Source: Rickettsiales bacterium
Lineage (GTDB): Bacteria; Pseudomonadota; Alphaproteobacteria; Rickettsiales; UBA3002
NCBI GenBank assembly: GCA_027489915.1
Contig: JAIXZB010000050.1
Location: 1-12,691, forward strand
Reading direction: 5' to 3'
Length of the DNA: 12,691 nucleotides
Each line of letters opens with the position of its first letter. Position 1 is the stretch's first letter. Of the stretch, positions 1-7,345 are shown one piece after another. The notes beneath the pieces are model-generated. The model saw only the letters and a program-made list of their open reading frames with translations, searched no databases and was not told where the DNA came from. The position numbers and the translations under genes were made by a program.

Positions 1-945
1 ACTGTAAAGAGGAGTAGACGTGCCTTGCATGACCTGCATACTGCGCTCTAATGCACGCAAAACTACATGCTTTGCAATATTCCACCCCTCGGGTGATTTG
101 CTCGAAGTTAATTCCCAAGCGAGGCGCATGAGTGTTGAAATACCCGCATCGTGAGCAAGGGTTTCAAGTGTAGTGCGATATAACATCGGCGCATGATGTG
201 CTGAAAGTGTCATCGCGAACCCTGCAGAGCCTGAAGACAACATACGCAACGCGTCGTAATCACTCATATCAATATTAGGCGCATAGGTGCGTAGCACTGC
301 CGCAAAAGAAGATAAATCGGGAGTGGTGAGTTTTATGGTACGACAGCGCGAGCGAATAGTAGGCAGAATAGAAAGTGGATTATGGCAGATGATAATGACA
401 AATGCACGCTCTGGTGGTTCCTCAACCGATTTAAGAAGAGCATTGGCGGCTTTTTCGTTCAACTGATCGGCGGCGTCGATAACGACGACTCGATAATCAC
501 TCTCGGCGGGTGTAAAGGATAAAAATTCGCCCATTGCACGCGCAACTTCGGCTTGAATCTCATCTTTTTGCATGCCTTTTTTTGCATCAAATGCGGGTTC
601 AATAGTGAGCAAATCCGCGTGAGAAGCACTTGCCACACGTTTAAAAATTCCGTGTGATTCGGGCATGAATAAGGCTCCATCCCCTTCACTTAAACCATCC
701 GTAGGTTCAGGGCCAAAAAGAGAAAACGGGTGAGTTTCAGATTCTGCGAGCTGCGCCCCACCTGATAATATGAACCGTGCAAAACGGTATGCCAACGTCG
801 CTTTGCCAATGCCTTTGGGGCCAGTAATAAGCAAGGAATGATGCAAGCTGTTGGCGCGAAACTGTTCGGCTAGCATGGTCTCTACCTCTTGGTAGCCATG
901 CAATGCTGCAACGGTGCGTGGGTGTGGGAGTTCAAGTGTGGCCAT
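1..945 (-). CDS. holB: DNA polymerase III subunit delta' (partial, C-terminus cut by window edge)
   Basis: This is the clamp-loader subunit that, with tau/gamma and delta, opens the sliding clamp at primed DNA in the cytoplasm. The frame is open for 315 codons from ATG at 945 to base 1 without a stop, so the C-terminus is missing. What I see is a Walker A-like GPKGIGKAT at residues 42-50, a Walker B-like VVVIDAADQLN at 153-163, ALLKSVEEPPE at 169-179, and the SRC arginine-finger signature at 199-201 (IRSRCR). The stretch after the P-loop holds no cysteines, so the four-Cys zinc module of E. coli delta' is absent; as I recall this is usual in alphaproteobacteria. It starts 8 bases after the tmk stop, with no clear Shine-Dalgarno, so it is probably co-translated as the last visible gene of the mltB-rlpA-dacF-tmk operon. 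Confidence 0.93.
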   Translation of the reverse strand, partial: MATLELPHPRTVAALHGYQEVETMLAEQFRANSLHHSLLITGPKGIGKATLAYRFARFILSGGAQLAESETHPFSLFGPEPTDGLSEGDGALFMPESHGIFKRVASASHADLLTIEPAFDAKKGMQKDEIQAEVARAMGEFLSFTPAESDYRVVVIDAADQLNEKAANALLKSVEEPPERAFVIIICHNPLSILPTIRSRCRTIKLTTPDLSSFAAVLRTYAPNIDMSDYDALRMLSSGSAGFAMTLSAHHAPMLYRTTLETLAHDAGISTLMRLAWELTSSKSPEGWNIAKHVVLRALERSMQVMQGTSTPLYS

Positions 946-953
946 GTCGCTAT

Positions 954-1601
954 TTACACAGGCTGCGGCACAAGCGACAAGGAAAACCTCTGATTCAATG
1001 CGGATATAATCTGGTGGTGAAGTGCTTGAACAGACTGCGAAGCATTACACACAACGACGCGCTGAGGGGCGGCTTTGGCAAGAGAAAGAAATCCTGTACG
1101 CAGTGTTTCGTGGAAGATGACATCCATTGATTCAAACCGCGTTTCATCTCCCCTGCGGCTTGCAGCGCGAGCAAGACCAGTTTCCACAGGAATATCTAAA
1201 AGCAAGGTAAGATCGGGCGTGATATTGCCGAATAAGGTAGTGTAAATACTATCTAGCCATTCAGTACCTACTTGCTTTGAGATTCCTTGATACACGTAAG
1301 TGGAATCATAAAAGCGGTCACACAACACCCATTGCCCATTTGCCAAAGCGGGGCGAATAAAGGTTTGAAGATGGTCGTAACGCGCTGTCATGAATAACAG
1401 GGCTTCAGTGCCTGCATCCCATCTATCAACATCGCCTGTAACAACAAGCGATCGAATAGCCTCGCCACCCTTTGATCCTCCCGGCTCGCGCGTAAGAATA
1501 TGGGGCAAGGCAGATGCATTAAAAGCCTCTGCAAGCAATCTGATTTGCGTGGACTTTCCAGCCCCCTCACCGCCTTCGAATGTAATGAAGCGCGGATGCA
1601 T
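954..1601 (-). CDS. tmk: Thymidylate kinase (dTMP kinase)
   Basis: It phosphorylates dTMP to dTDP with ATP, the step feeding dTTP synthesis. The protein is 215 residues, normal for the family. Visible motifs are the P-loop FEGGEGAGKST (8-18), TREPGG (37-42), the DRF motif at 95-97 (CDRFYDSTYVYQG), and an arginine-bearing LID region (ARAASRRGDETRFE, about 144-157). The arginines lie in the LID and not in the P-loop, as in the E. coli type. ATG at 1601 places the P-loop at the expected distance from the N-terminus, and the dacF stop lies only 9 bases upstream. No strong ribosome-binding site is visible, so coupling to dacF translation is likely. dacF-tmk-holB is a common alphaproteobacterial order. 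Confidence 0.97.
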   Translation of the reverse strand: MHPRFITFEGGEGAGKSTQIRLLAEAFNASALPHILTREPGGSKGGEAIRSLVVTGDVDRWDAGTEALLFMTARYDHLQTFIRPALANGQWVLCDRFYDSTYVYQGISKQVGTEWLDSIYTTLFGNITPDLTLLLDIPVETGLARAASRRGDETRFESMDVIFHETLRTGFLSLAKAAPQRVVVCNASQSVQALHHQIISALNQRFSLSLVPQPV

Positions 1602-1610
1602 AATGATTCG

Positions 1611-2792
1611 CTATAGCCCTAACCAATGGCCAATAACATCGGGTATCCGGGCGAAGGCACCTTTGCGCTCTACTGCTGCAAGTGTTACGAGAGGATAGGT
1701 CTTAGCTTCACCGTTTGGCAAGGTCACAGTGAGTGCCCCTACCTCTGCTCCTGCTGCAACGGGAGCATTGAGTGGCGCGTTATAGCTTGCTTTGAAACTG
1801 ATGGACTCACGTCCTAGACGTGGTAGCGTCACGATAGCATCCGTTGCAACGCCCACGGCAACTGTATTCTGGGCACCCAACCACACAGGGATGTTAGTTA
1901 CAGGGGCGTTCGCCGTGATAATTTTTTTATTTTCAAACTGCTTGAAACCGTAAGTGAGCAATTTCGCTCCCTCTTCTGCTCGCGCCTTCTCATCGGGCAA
2001 ACCGTTGATAACAAGTACCAAGCGGCGCTTAGTTTCTGGCTCCACGGCTGAGAGCACAATTCCATATCCCGCGATTTCGGTATGCCCTGTTTTGAGGCCG
2101 TCAACCCCAAGATCAGTGCGGCCTAAGAGAGGGTTGCGATTGGCTTGGCGTATGTTGTTATAAGTATATTCGCGCTCGCTTGAATAGTGGTGGTATTCAG
2201 GGAAATCAAGAATAATGCGCTCTCCCAGAATAGCTAGATCGCGTGCGGTAGTGTAGTGATTTTCATCAGGCCAACCGCTTGCATTGACAAAGTTACTGGA
2301 AGTCATGCCAATTTTTTTTGCTGTATCGTTCATAATAGTGGCGAACTGCTCTTCACTTCCAGCCAACCCCTCTGCAGCCACTATACATGCATCATTACCC
2401 GATTGAATGGTGATGCCACGGATTAAATCTTCAAGAGGGATTTCACCACCAATAGGAACAAACATCTTGGAGCCCTGCATGCGCCACGCACGTTCGCTAA
2501 CCGTGAATGTATCGGTTAACTTCACGCTACCTTCTTTAAGGCGAGCAAATATTAAATACTGAGTGAGCAGCTTTGTCATCGATGATGGGAACATACGAGA
2601 ATCTGCATCTTTGCTCGCAAGTACCGTATCGGTATCGATATCGACAAGATACATCTGCTTTGCTGCTGTTTCTATTCCTGCAGTGGTAGCTTCAACAGCA
2701 GCCTCTGGAACAGGCTGCTCATCGGCCTCTTGCGCCCATGATGGTACTGAAAAGGCAAGGAATACAGTGGCAAATAACAATCGAAGAAACAT
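1611..2792 (-). CDS. dacF: D-alanyl-D-alanine carboxypeptidase, PBP5/6 family (S11)
   Basis: A low-molecular-mass penicillin-binding protein that removes the terminal D-Ala from peptidoglycan stem pentapeptides in the periplasm. From ATG at 2792 it has 393 residues. A signal peptide fits residues 1-21 (MFLRLLFATVFLAFSVPSWA, cleaved near the following Gln). The three serine-acylase motifs are present: SMTK with Ser71/Lys74, SGN at 131-133, and KTG at 234-236 (GLKTGHTEIAGYG). The last ~100 residues match the beta-rich PBP5 C-terminal domain and end in a helix (RIPDVIGHWLGL) that could anchor the protein to the inner membrane. The frame stays open upstream to 2897, but that extension overlaps rlpA and precedes the signal peptide, so I reject it. 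The start lies 13 bases after the rlpA stop; an AGGG about 11 bases upstream is a weak ribosome-binding site. dacA/dacC are equally possible names. Confidence 0.93.
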   Translation of the reverse strand: MFLRLLFATVFLAFSVPSWAQEADEQPVPEAAVEATTAGIETAAKQMYLVDIDTDTVLASKDADSRMFPSSMTKLLTQYLIFARLKEGSVKLTDTFTVSERAWRMQGSKMFVPIGGEIPLEDLIRGITIQSGNDACIVAAEGLAGSEEQFATIMNDTAKKIGMTSSNFVNASGWPDENHYTTARDLAILGERIILDFPEYHHYSSEREYTYNNIRQANRNPLLGRTDLGVDGLKTGHTEIAGYGIVLSAVEPETKRRLVLVINGLPDEKARAEEGAKLLTYGFKQFENKKIITANAPVTNIPVWLGAQNTVAVGVATDAIVTLPRLGRESISFKASYNAPLNAPVAAGAEVGALTVTLPNGEAKTYPLVTLAAVERKGAFARIPDVIGHWLGL

Positions 2793-2805
2793 AGCTAAAA
2801 CATCC

Positions 2806-4029
2806 CTAATACGAAACAAGTTGGGCGTCTGGTGCGCCATTATCACGCACTTTCGATAACACGGATTCTGCCGAGTAGCGATCACTAAATGGCCCAAGCC
2901 TCACGCGATAAAGTGTGGGCGCTTCTTCAGGCACACCTTTTATCATGGCGGGAGCAAGAGAACCAAGTTTTTCACTTATTTTCTCGGCATTTGCACGGCT
3001 ATTGAAGGCGCCAACCTGTATTGCAAGCTTCGGTATTTGCTCGGGCGGCTTCGTGGGTTCTGAGGGTTTAACGGACATTACTTGCTGCTTCGGCGGTGGT
3101 GGAGAGTTTATGGGTTTAATTGTTTTTGGTAGAGGAGAAGCTTGCCCTTCAAGTACACTAAAACTTGAATTGGTATAGCTCCCTTGAGCATCTGGCTGGG
3201 TTTTCGGAGCTTCGCGTGTGGGCTTCACAGAAGGTGTGTAATCAGCAGATGCAGGATGCGGTAGCCTTGCAGGCAAAGCAGGGTTTGCAGGCTGTAGTGG
3301 AGCTAATTCGTTGCTGGCTATAGTGGAAGTTTCAGCAGCTTTGTGGGTTTGATTTGGTTTTGTATCTTCCGCATTTGCACTGGAGATAAAGGAAGGAAAC
3401 CAACTATCGCTATCTTTTGAAGCGTTAACATCTCTGTTTGGCGCAGCATCATTCGAAGCTAATTGCGTTGCATCTGAGGGGGTATTTTCTCTTTCCCAAG
3501 CTAGCCGCGATTCTGATTTTTGACCACCTAATTGCGCGATATATGCCTCTGTTTCACGCGGAAGGTATTCTACTTTTACATGCGCAACACCAGTACGAAT
3601 CATATCGATTTCCTGCGCGGCCTTTTTAGATAAATCAATAATTCTATCGCCCGAAAATGGGCCGCGATCATTCACACGCACAATAATGGATCTGCCATTG
3701 GCAGTGTTTGTTACCCGAACCATAGAGGGAAGCGGCAGAGTTTTGTGTGCAGCTGTCATGGCATATTGGTCAAAACGCTCGCCATTAGCTGTTTGCTTGG
3801 CGTGGAATCCTGGGCCATACCAGGAAGCCTCGCCTTCCTCGGAATAATTGGGTTGATATCTAGGTACATACGTTTCGCCCTTGATAGTATAGGCAGATCC
3901 CATTTTTACCAAGGGATGCACTGGCTTTCCATTCACAAACCCCGGGCCTTCACGAGGTGCAGATTCAGGGGTTCCGCAAGCAGAAAGCAATAAAAGTGCA
4001 GCAGTGACGGCAATAAATGAACGTAGCAT
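2806..4029 (-). CDS. rlpA: RlpA-type septal ring lytic transglycosylase lipoprotein with SPOR domain
   Basis: RlpA proteins cleave denuded glycan strands, those lacking stem peptides, at the division septum; the SPOR domain binds the same denuded glycans. The protein has 407 residues. Residues 1-17 form a lipoprotein signal with lipobox LSAC, lipidated Cys18. The double-psi beta-barrel lies at about 66-155 (GEASWYGPGFHAKQTANGE) and keeps the catalytic pair His95 (TAAHKTLP) and Asp121 (VNDRGPF). A low-complexity linker rich in Pro, Ser, Ala and Lys runs from about 165 to 332, including PPPPK near 310, and the SPOR domain fills 334-407. I chose ATG 4029 because it starts the lipoprotein signal and has an AGGA seven bases upstream; the frame is open to 4104, but that stretch overlaps mltB. 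It sits between mltB and dacF, consistent with a shared role in septal wall remodelling. Confidence 0.95.
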   Translation of the reverse strand: MLRSFIAVTAALLLLSACGTPESAPREGPGFVNGKPVHPLVKMGSAYTIKGETYVPRYQPNYSEEGEASWYGPGFHAKQTANGERFDQYAMTAAHKTLPLPSMVRVTNTANGRSIIVRVNDRGPFSGDRIIDLSKKAAQEIDMIRTGVAHVKVEYLPRETEAYIAQLGGQKSESRLAWERENTPSDATQLASNDAAPNRDVNASKDSDSWFPSFISSANAEDTKPNQTHKAAETSTIASNELAPLQPANPALPARLPHPASADYTPSVKPTREAPKTQPDAQGSYTNSSFSVLEGQASPLPKTIKPINSPPPPKQQVMSVKPSEPTKPPEQIPKLAIQVGAFNSRANAEKISEKLGSLAPAMIKGVPEEAPTLYRVRLGPFSDRYSAESVLSKVRDNGAPDAQLVSY

Positions 4030-4043
4030 GAAGAAATCCTGAA

Positions 4044-5021
4044 TTAAGGCAGTTGGTCGGCAAACAAGCCGACTGCCGTTGCGAAATAACGTGAATAGTT
4101 CCACGTGAGAAGAACATTGTAATTGGGATATATCAAAAACACACCGTCATTTGGGGAGGTGCGCCCTGCAAATATAAGTGCTGCTTTGATGTCGCTGTTT
4201 GGAAGAGGTTTGCCGCTAAAAGTAGTTATACCAAGCTTTTTCCATTCTGAAAGCGGGCGAAATGCTTTGATATTTTCAAGCGAATTATCGAATCCTGCTG
4301 GAAGCTTCACTTGGCGCCCCCATTTTTCATCTTCCTCCCAGCCTGATTTACTAAGGTAATTGGCAATCGAAGCAAACACATCAGCGTGTGAATTCCAGAT
4401 GTCTTTTTTGCCATCGCCGTCGCCATCCACAGCATATTTTGCGTAGGTTGACGGCATAAACTGGCTTTGCCCCATAGCGCCCGCCCATGAACCTACAAGC
4501 GATTCTGGAGGCATCCCGGTATCTTGGATAATTCGCAGGGCTTGAATCAACTCGGCGCGGAATAACTCAGCGCGCCGCCCTTCATAGGCAAGGGTCATAA
4601 GGGATCTCACGATAGAAAATCCGCCCATATAAGACCCAAAACTGGACTCTTTTCCCCATAGAGCCACGATGTAAGGCGCTGGTACCCCATATTTTTTTGC
4701 TGCTGTTTCAAGTGCGATACGATGTTGCTGGTATAGTTCCTTAGCGCGGTTGATGCGGCTAGGCGGCAAGGTGCTATTTTTGTAGGCCGTAAAGCTCATA
4801 GTGGAATCAGGCTGCTTTCTATCAAGCGTTACGACTCTATCATCAAGCTCAAGACCATTTAACGACTTATCTAACGTAGCTTGCGATATGCCATGTGCCA
4901 TGGCTTCGGTGCGAAAATTGGACAGCCATAAGCCAAATGGCATTTCATTATAGGCAAATGCAGGGGAGCTAACAGACACAAACGCTATTACTGCTAAAGA
5001 AATATACCTTAAAAAACGCAC
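4044..5021 (-). CDS. mltB: Lytic murein transglycosylase, MltB family
   Basis: A periplasmic enzyme that cleaves the MurNAc-GlcNAc bond with formation of 1,6-anhydro-MurNAc. From GTG 5021 it has 325 residues with a signal peptide (residues 1-23, ending SSPAFA before YNEMP) and no lipobox, so it is likely soluble in the periplasm. The catalytic Glu is Glu125 in LWGKESSFG, followed by GSWAGAMGQSQFMPSTY (177-193). A DxDxDG EF-hand loop (DGDGDGKKDIWN, 199-210) matches the calcium site known from E. coli Slt35/MltB. The GTG start has AAGGA seven bases upstream (5029-5033) and begins exactly at the signal peptide; the ATG at 5081 would add 20 residues without signal character and lie in the divergent promoter region. 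This is the first gene of the operon, 14 bases ahead of rlpA. Confidence 0.93.
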   Translation of the reverse strand: MRFLRYISLAVIAFVSVSSPAFAYNEMPFGLWLSNFRTEAMAHGISQATLDKSLNGLELDDRVVTLDRKQPDSTMSFTAYKNSTLPPSRINRAKELYQQHRIALETAAKKYGVPAPYIVALWGKESSFGSYMGGFSIVRSLMTLAYEGRRAELFRAELIQALRIIQDTGMPPESLVGSWAGAMGQSQFMPSTYAKYAVDGDGDGKKDIWNSHADVFASIANYLSKSGWEEDEKWGRQVKLPAGFDNSLENIKAFRPLSEWKKLGITTFSGKPLPNSDIKAALIFAGRTSPNDGVFLIYPNYNVLLTWNYSRYFATAVGLFADQLP

Positions 5022-5028
5022 CTGAGAT

Positions 5029-5033
5029 TCCTT
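5029..5033 (-). promoter_or_regulatory. Ribosome-binding site deciding the GTG start of mltB
   Basis: AAGGA on the minus strand lies seven bases upstream of GTG 5021. It favours this start over the in-frame ATG at 5081, which has no comparable site. Confidence 0.75.
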
Positions 5034-5048
5034 ATAAAGAAGGTCTTG

Positions 5049-5077
5049 GTTATCCCCTTCGCGCGAAAGCCATGCAA
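5049..5077 (-). promoter_or_regulatory. Candidate sigma-70 promoter of the mltB operon
   Basis: On the minus strand, TTGCAT (5072-5077) and GATAAC (5049-5054) are separated by exactly 17 bases. The match is 3 of 6 at -35 and 4 of 6 at -10. A start about seven bases on would give a leader of roughly 30 bases containing the mltB ribosome-binding site. This is a by-eye match only; the divergent spacer is the only sensible place for a promoter of the five-gene operon. Confidence 0.3.
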
Positions 5078-5135
5078 GCATGAATAGAGCACAATGCTTT
5101 ATGGTGGTATTTCATTGCGTTACTGCTAAACTCAC

Positions 5136-5144
5136 TGTGGATAA
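5136..5144 (-). promoter_or_regulatory. Perfect DnaA-box 9-mer in a divergent intergenic spacer
   Basis: The minus strand reads TTATCCACA, identical to the strong DnaA-binding consensus. It lies 13 bases before the start of the plus-strand dehydrogenase gene and about 115 bases upstream of mltB. A single perfect box is expected by chance roughly once per ten windows of this size, so function is only inferred. Confidence 0.4.
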
Positions 5145-5157
5145 CACAGGCGTAATC

Positions 5158-6201
5158 ATGAAGATTGTTGTATCTGAGCACCTACGCGAAACACTGCCAG
5201 AACATGTGGCACACTATCGTGGTGCCGTGATTGTGGCGGATCCCCACACATTTGATGCGTGGGGGGAAATGCATATCAGAAGCCTTTGCGAAGCTATGCG
5301 CGCAACGCTGCATCTTTTGCCAATTAATCCAGAAGCAAGCTTGGTGCTATCTGAAAGCGTACTAGAAACTATCAGTGAGGCCCCTTTTGCGCTGGCGATA
5401 GGTAGTGGAACCATCAATGATATAGTCAAATACGCAGCACACTCCGCATCTATCCCATACGGCATAGTAGCTACTGCACCATCCATGAATGGCTACAGCT
5501 CTGCAAATGCAAGCCTTGTGGATGGAGGGCATAAGCAATCCTGCCCAGCTACTGCTCCTGCTGAAATTTATGTGGATTTAGAGGTAATGGCTACGGCCCC
5601 TGCCCGCATGATTGCTGCTGGCATAGGCGATGTGTTATGCAGAAGCACGGTGGAAGCGGATTGGCGCTTAGCACAAGTAAAAGGCAAAGCGGACTATAAT
5701 TCAGCTATTATGGAACCTCTACGTGCGGCAGAAGACGTATTGTTAGAGTCTATTGCTTACATCAAAGAGCGCGATACAGGTGCGATACGCATGCTGTGGA
5801 ATGCCTTGCTCGCAGGTGGCGATGCAATGCGATTGCATGGAAGCTCGATGCCTGCAAGCCAAGGCGAGCACATGATTGCACATGCAATGGAAGCACAACA
5901 TGGCCCATCGGGATTTTTTCATGGAGAAGAAATTGCGGTAACAACACTGATAATGTCGAAGCTGCAACATAGATTGCTTGCGCATCCAACACTCGCTGCA
6001 GAGGCAGATTGGATTCAGGCGTACAGCCTTAGCACAGATACATTGCACAGCGTACTACAGATTGCAGGCTGCCCGCTTACCCCCGAAGATATTGGCTGGG
6101 AAAAAGAGCTATGCGCAACTACCGCGCAAAATGCGTGGAAAACCCGAAATCGCTATGGATTTTTGGCACTTGCTAATGAATTGCACGAGCCCGTGATTTA
6201 G
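5158..6201 (+). CDS. sn-glycerol-1-phosphate dehydrogenase-like protein (AraM/EgsA family, iron-containing ADH superfamily)
   Basis: Family members reduce dihydroxyacetone phosphate to sn-glycerol 1-phosphate with NAD(P)H, using a bound metal (Zn or Ni). The protein has 347 residues, near the archaeal length. Visible are the nucleotide-binding GSGTINDIVKYAA (82-94), the substrate-region ATAPSMNGYSSANASL (105-120), and three probable metal ligands: Asp158 (GIGDVL), His238 (SQGEHMIAHAMEA) and His255 (FFHGEEIA). ATG 5158 has AGG seven bases upstream (5148-5150); the frame is open to 5080, but that part crosses the spacer. The gene stands alone, divergent from mltB and convergent with queF. No glycerylphosphate prenyltransferase, arabinose gene or other lipid gene lies in the window, so the physiological product is unknown. 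Another small polyol-phosphate dehydrogenase of the same superfamily is the main alternative. Confidence 0.85.
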   Translation: MKIVVSEHLRETLPEHVAHYRGAVIVADPHTFDAWGEMHIRSLCEAMRATLHLLPINPEASLVLSESVLETISEAPFALAIGSGTINDIVKYAAHSASIPYGIVATAPSMNGYSSANASLVDGGHKQSCPATAPAEIYVDLEVMATAPARMIAAGIGDVLCRSTVEADWRLAQVKGKADYNSAIMEPLRAAEDVLLESIAYIKERDTGAIRMLWNALLAGGDAMRLHGSSMPASQGEHMIAHAMEAQHGPSGFFHGEEIAVTTLIMSKLQHRLLAHPTLAAEADWIQAYSLSTDTLHSVLQIAGCPLTPEDIGWEKELCATTAQNAWKTRNRYGFLALANELHEPVI

Positions 6202-6650
6202 CCTCTACCGCGATAAGACGCAACGCCTTGATCTGGCAACCAAACACCCTTTGGTGGCTCGCCCGATTGAAAGAAAATATCAATCGGAATCCCACCCCGA
6301 GGATACCAATAGCCGCCAATGCGCAGCCATGTGGGGTCTACAGCTTCCATAATCCGCTTAGCAATGGCAATGGTGCAGGCCTCATGAAAATCGCCATGAT
6401 TGCGGAATGCATGCAAAAAAAGCTTGAGCGACTTGCTCTCCACAATCCATTTTCGCGGCACGTAATCGATAACCAAATGCGCGAAATCGGGCTGCCCTGT
6501 CTTAGGGCATAGCGAAGTGAACTCCGGACAGGCAAAACGAATCAGATAATCGACATTCGGATGAGGATTTTCAACACGCTCCAGTTCGGCTTTATCTGGA
6601 GATTCTGGCAGCGTTGTAGTCCCGCCAAGCTGTGTAAGGTCTTGATACAT
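6198..6650 (-). CDS. queF: NADPH-dependent 7-cyano-7-deazaguanine reductase (preQ0 nitrile reductase)
   Basis: It reduces the nitrile of preQ0 to the aminomethyl group of preQ1, the base that Tgt inserts into tRNA at position 34. At 150 residues it is the short, single-module (B. subtilis-like) type rather than the ~280-residue E. coli type. Catalytic Cys48 and Asp55 are in EFTSLCPKTGQPDF (43-56); the QueF motif ESKSLKLF is at 71-78, followed by HAFRNHGDFHEAC; Glu90 fits the substrate-binding glutamate. ATG 6650 has a strong AAGGAG five bases upstream inside the end of queC; the in-frame extension to 6719 has no homology and overlaps queC. Its stop overlaps the stop of the convergent dehydrogenase gene. 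Confidence 0.97.
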   Translation of the reverse strand: MYQDLTQLGGTTTLPESPDKAELERVENPHPNVDYLIRFACPEFTSLCPKTGQPDFAHLVIDYVPRKWIVESKSLKLFLHAFRNHGDFHEACTIAIAKRIMEAVDPTWLRIGGYWYPRGGIPIDIFFQSGEPPKGVWLPDQGVASYRGRG

Positions 6651-6652
6651 CT

Positions 6653-7345
6653 TTACTCCTTGTAAGGGATAGGGTCGCTTAACCCGTTTATGGCAAACCC
6701 ACGCAGGCGGAGCAAGCAACTATCGCAATGGCCGCAAGAAATGCCCTCTGATGATGGGTCGTAACAACTACGCGTAAGGCTGTAATCAACCCCAAGCGCG
6801 AGACCTTGTAAAATAATCTCTGCCTTGCTCATGGCAATAATAGGCGTGTGAATGCGGATGCGTTCTTTATTCTCAACGCCGTAAGCGGTGGCAAGATTGG
6901 CCATGGTTTCGTATGCAGCAATGAAATCTGGCCTGCAATCGGGATAGCCACTGTAATCAAGCGCGTTCACGCCAATGAATATGTCATATGCCCCAAGCAC
7001 TTCCGCCCATGCGAGTGCAAAAGATAAAAATATGGTGTTACGTGCAGGGACATAGGTGATAGGAATCCCCTCGCCCATCGTTTCAACGGTATCTGATTTG
7101 GGAACATCCATTATGTCGGTCAGCGCAGAGCCGCCAAATAAGCGCAAATCAATATCGGCGAATTTATGCTGCTTTACATTATTTGCAGCTACAACATTGC
7201 GCGCAGCATCAAGCTCAATCGCATGGCGTTGGCCATAGCGAAAACTGAGCGCATAGCAATCAAATCCTTGAGAGGAAGCCATGGCAAGCACTGTGGCTGA
7301 ATCGAGACCACCGCTTACTAATATGATTGCTTTGCGATTACTCAT
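6653..7345 (-). CDS. queC: 7-cyano-7-deazaguanine synthase (preQ0 synthase)
   Basis: An ATP-dependent amidoligase-type enzyme converting 7-carboxy-7-deazaguanine (CDG) and ammonia to preQ0. The protein has 230 residues. The PP-loop ATP pyrophosphatase signature SGGLDSAT is at 11-18, SFRYGQRHAIEL at 34-45, and the GVNALDYSGYPDCRP region at 125-139. The C-terminal zinc site has four cysteines, Cys194, Cys204, Cys207 and Cys210 (TRSCYDP then SCGHCDSCLLR). ATG 7345 overlaps the queE stop as ATGA, and queF starts two bases after its own stop, so all three genes are probably translated in a coupled way. Confidence 0.97.
   Translation of the reverse strand: MSNRKAIILVSGGLDSATVLAMASSQGFDCYALSFRYGQRHAIELDAARNVVAANNVKQHKFADIDLRLFGGSALTDIMDVPKSDTVETMGEGIPITYVPARNTIFLSFALAWAEVLGAYDIFIGVNALDYSGYPDCRPDFIAAYETMANLATAYGVENKERIRIHTPIIAMSKAEIILQGLALGVDYSLTRSCYDPSSEGISCGHCDSCLLRLRGFAINGLSDPIPYKE
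6656..6661 (-). promoter_or_regulatory. Strong ribosome-binding site of queF inside the queC 3' end
   Basis: AAGGAG on the minus strand, five bases upstream of the queF ATG, is formed by the last two sense codons of queC. It decides the queF start and couples the two genes. Confidence 0.8.

Noticed and set aside
577..583. Seven-base homopolymer in holB that resembles an A-AAA-AAA slippery site
   Set aside because: The reading frame continues normally on both sides with delta' motifs, no stimulatory stem is obvious, and the alternative frame gives nothing recognisable.
2312..2319. Eight-base A/T tract in dacF as a possible phase-variation site
   Set aside because: It encodes a Lys-Lys-Ile stretch that is normal for the family, and the gene is intact. 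One tract of eight is weak evidence.
4030..4104. In-frame N-terminal extension of RlpA
   Set aside because: It overlaps mltB, precedes a perfect lipoprotein signal peptide, and the ATG at 4029 has its own AGGA at the right distance.
5743..6048. Open frame of about 100 codons antisense to the dehydrogenase gene
   Set aside because: It lies wholly opposite a well-supported gene, has no ribosome-binding site and shows no recognisable domain. Similar antisense frames across the window were rejected for the same reason.
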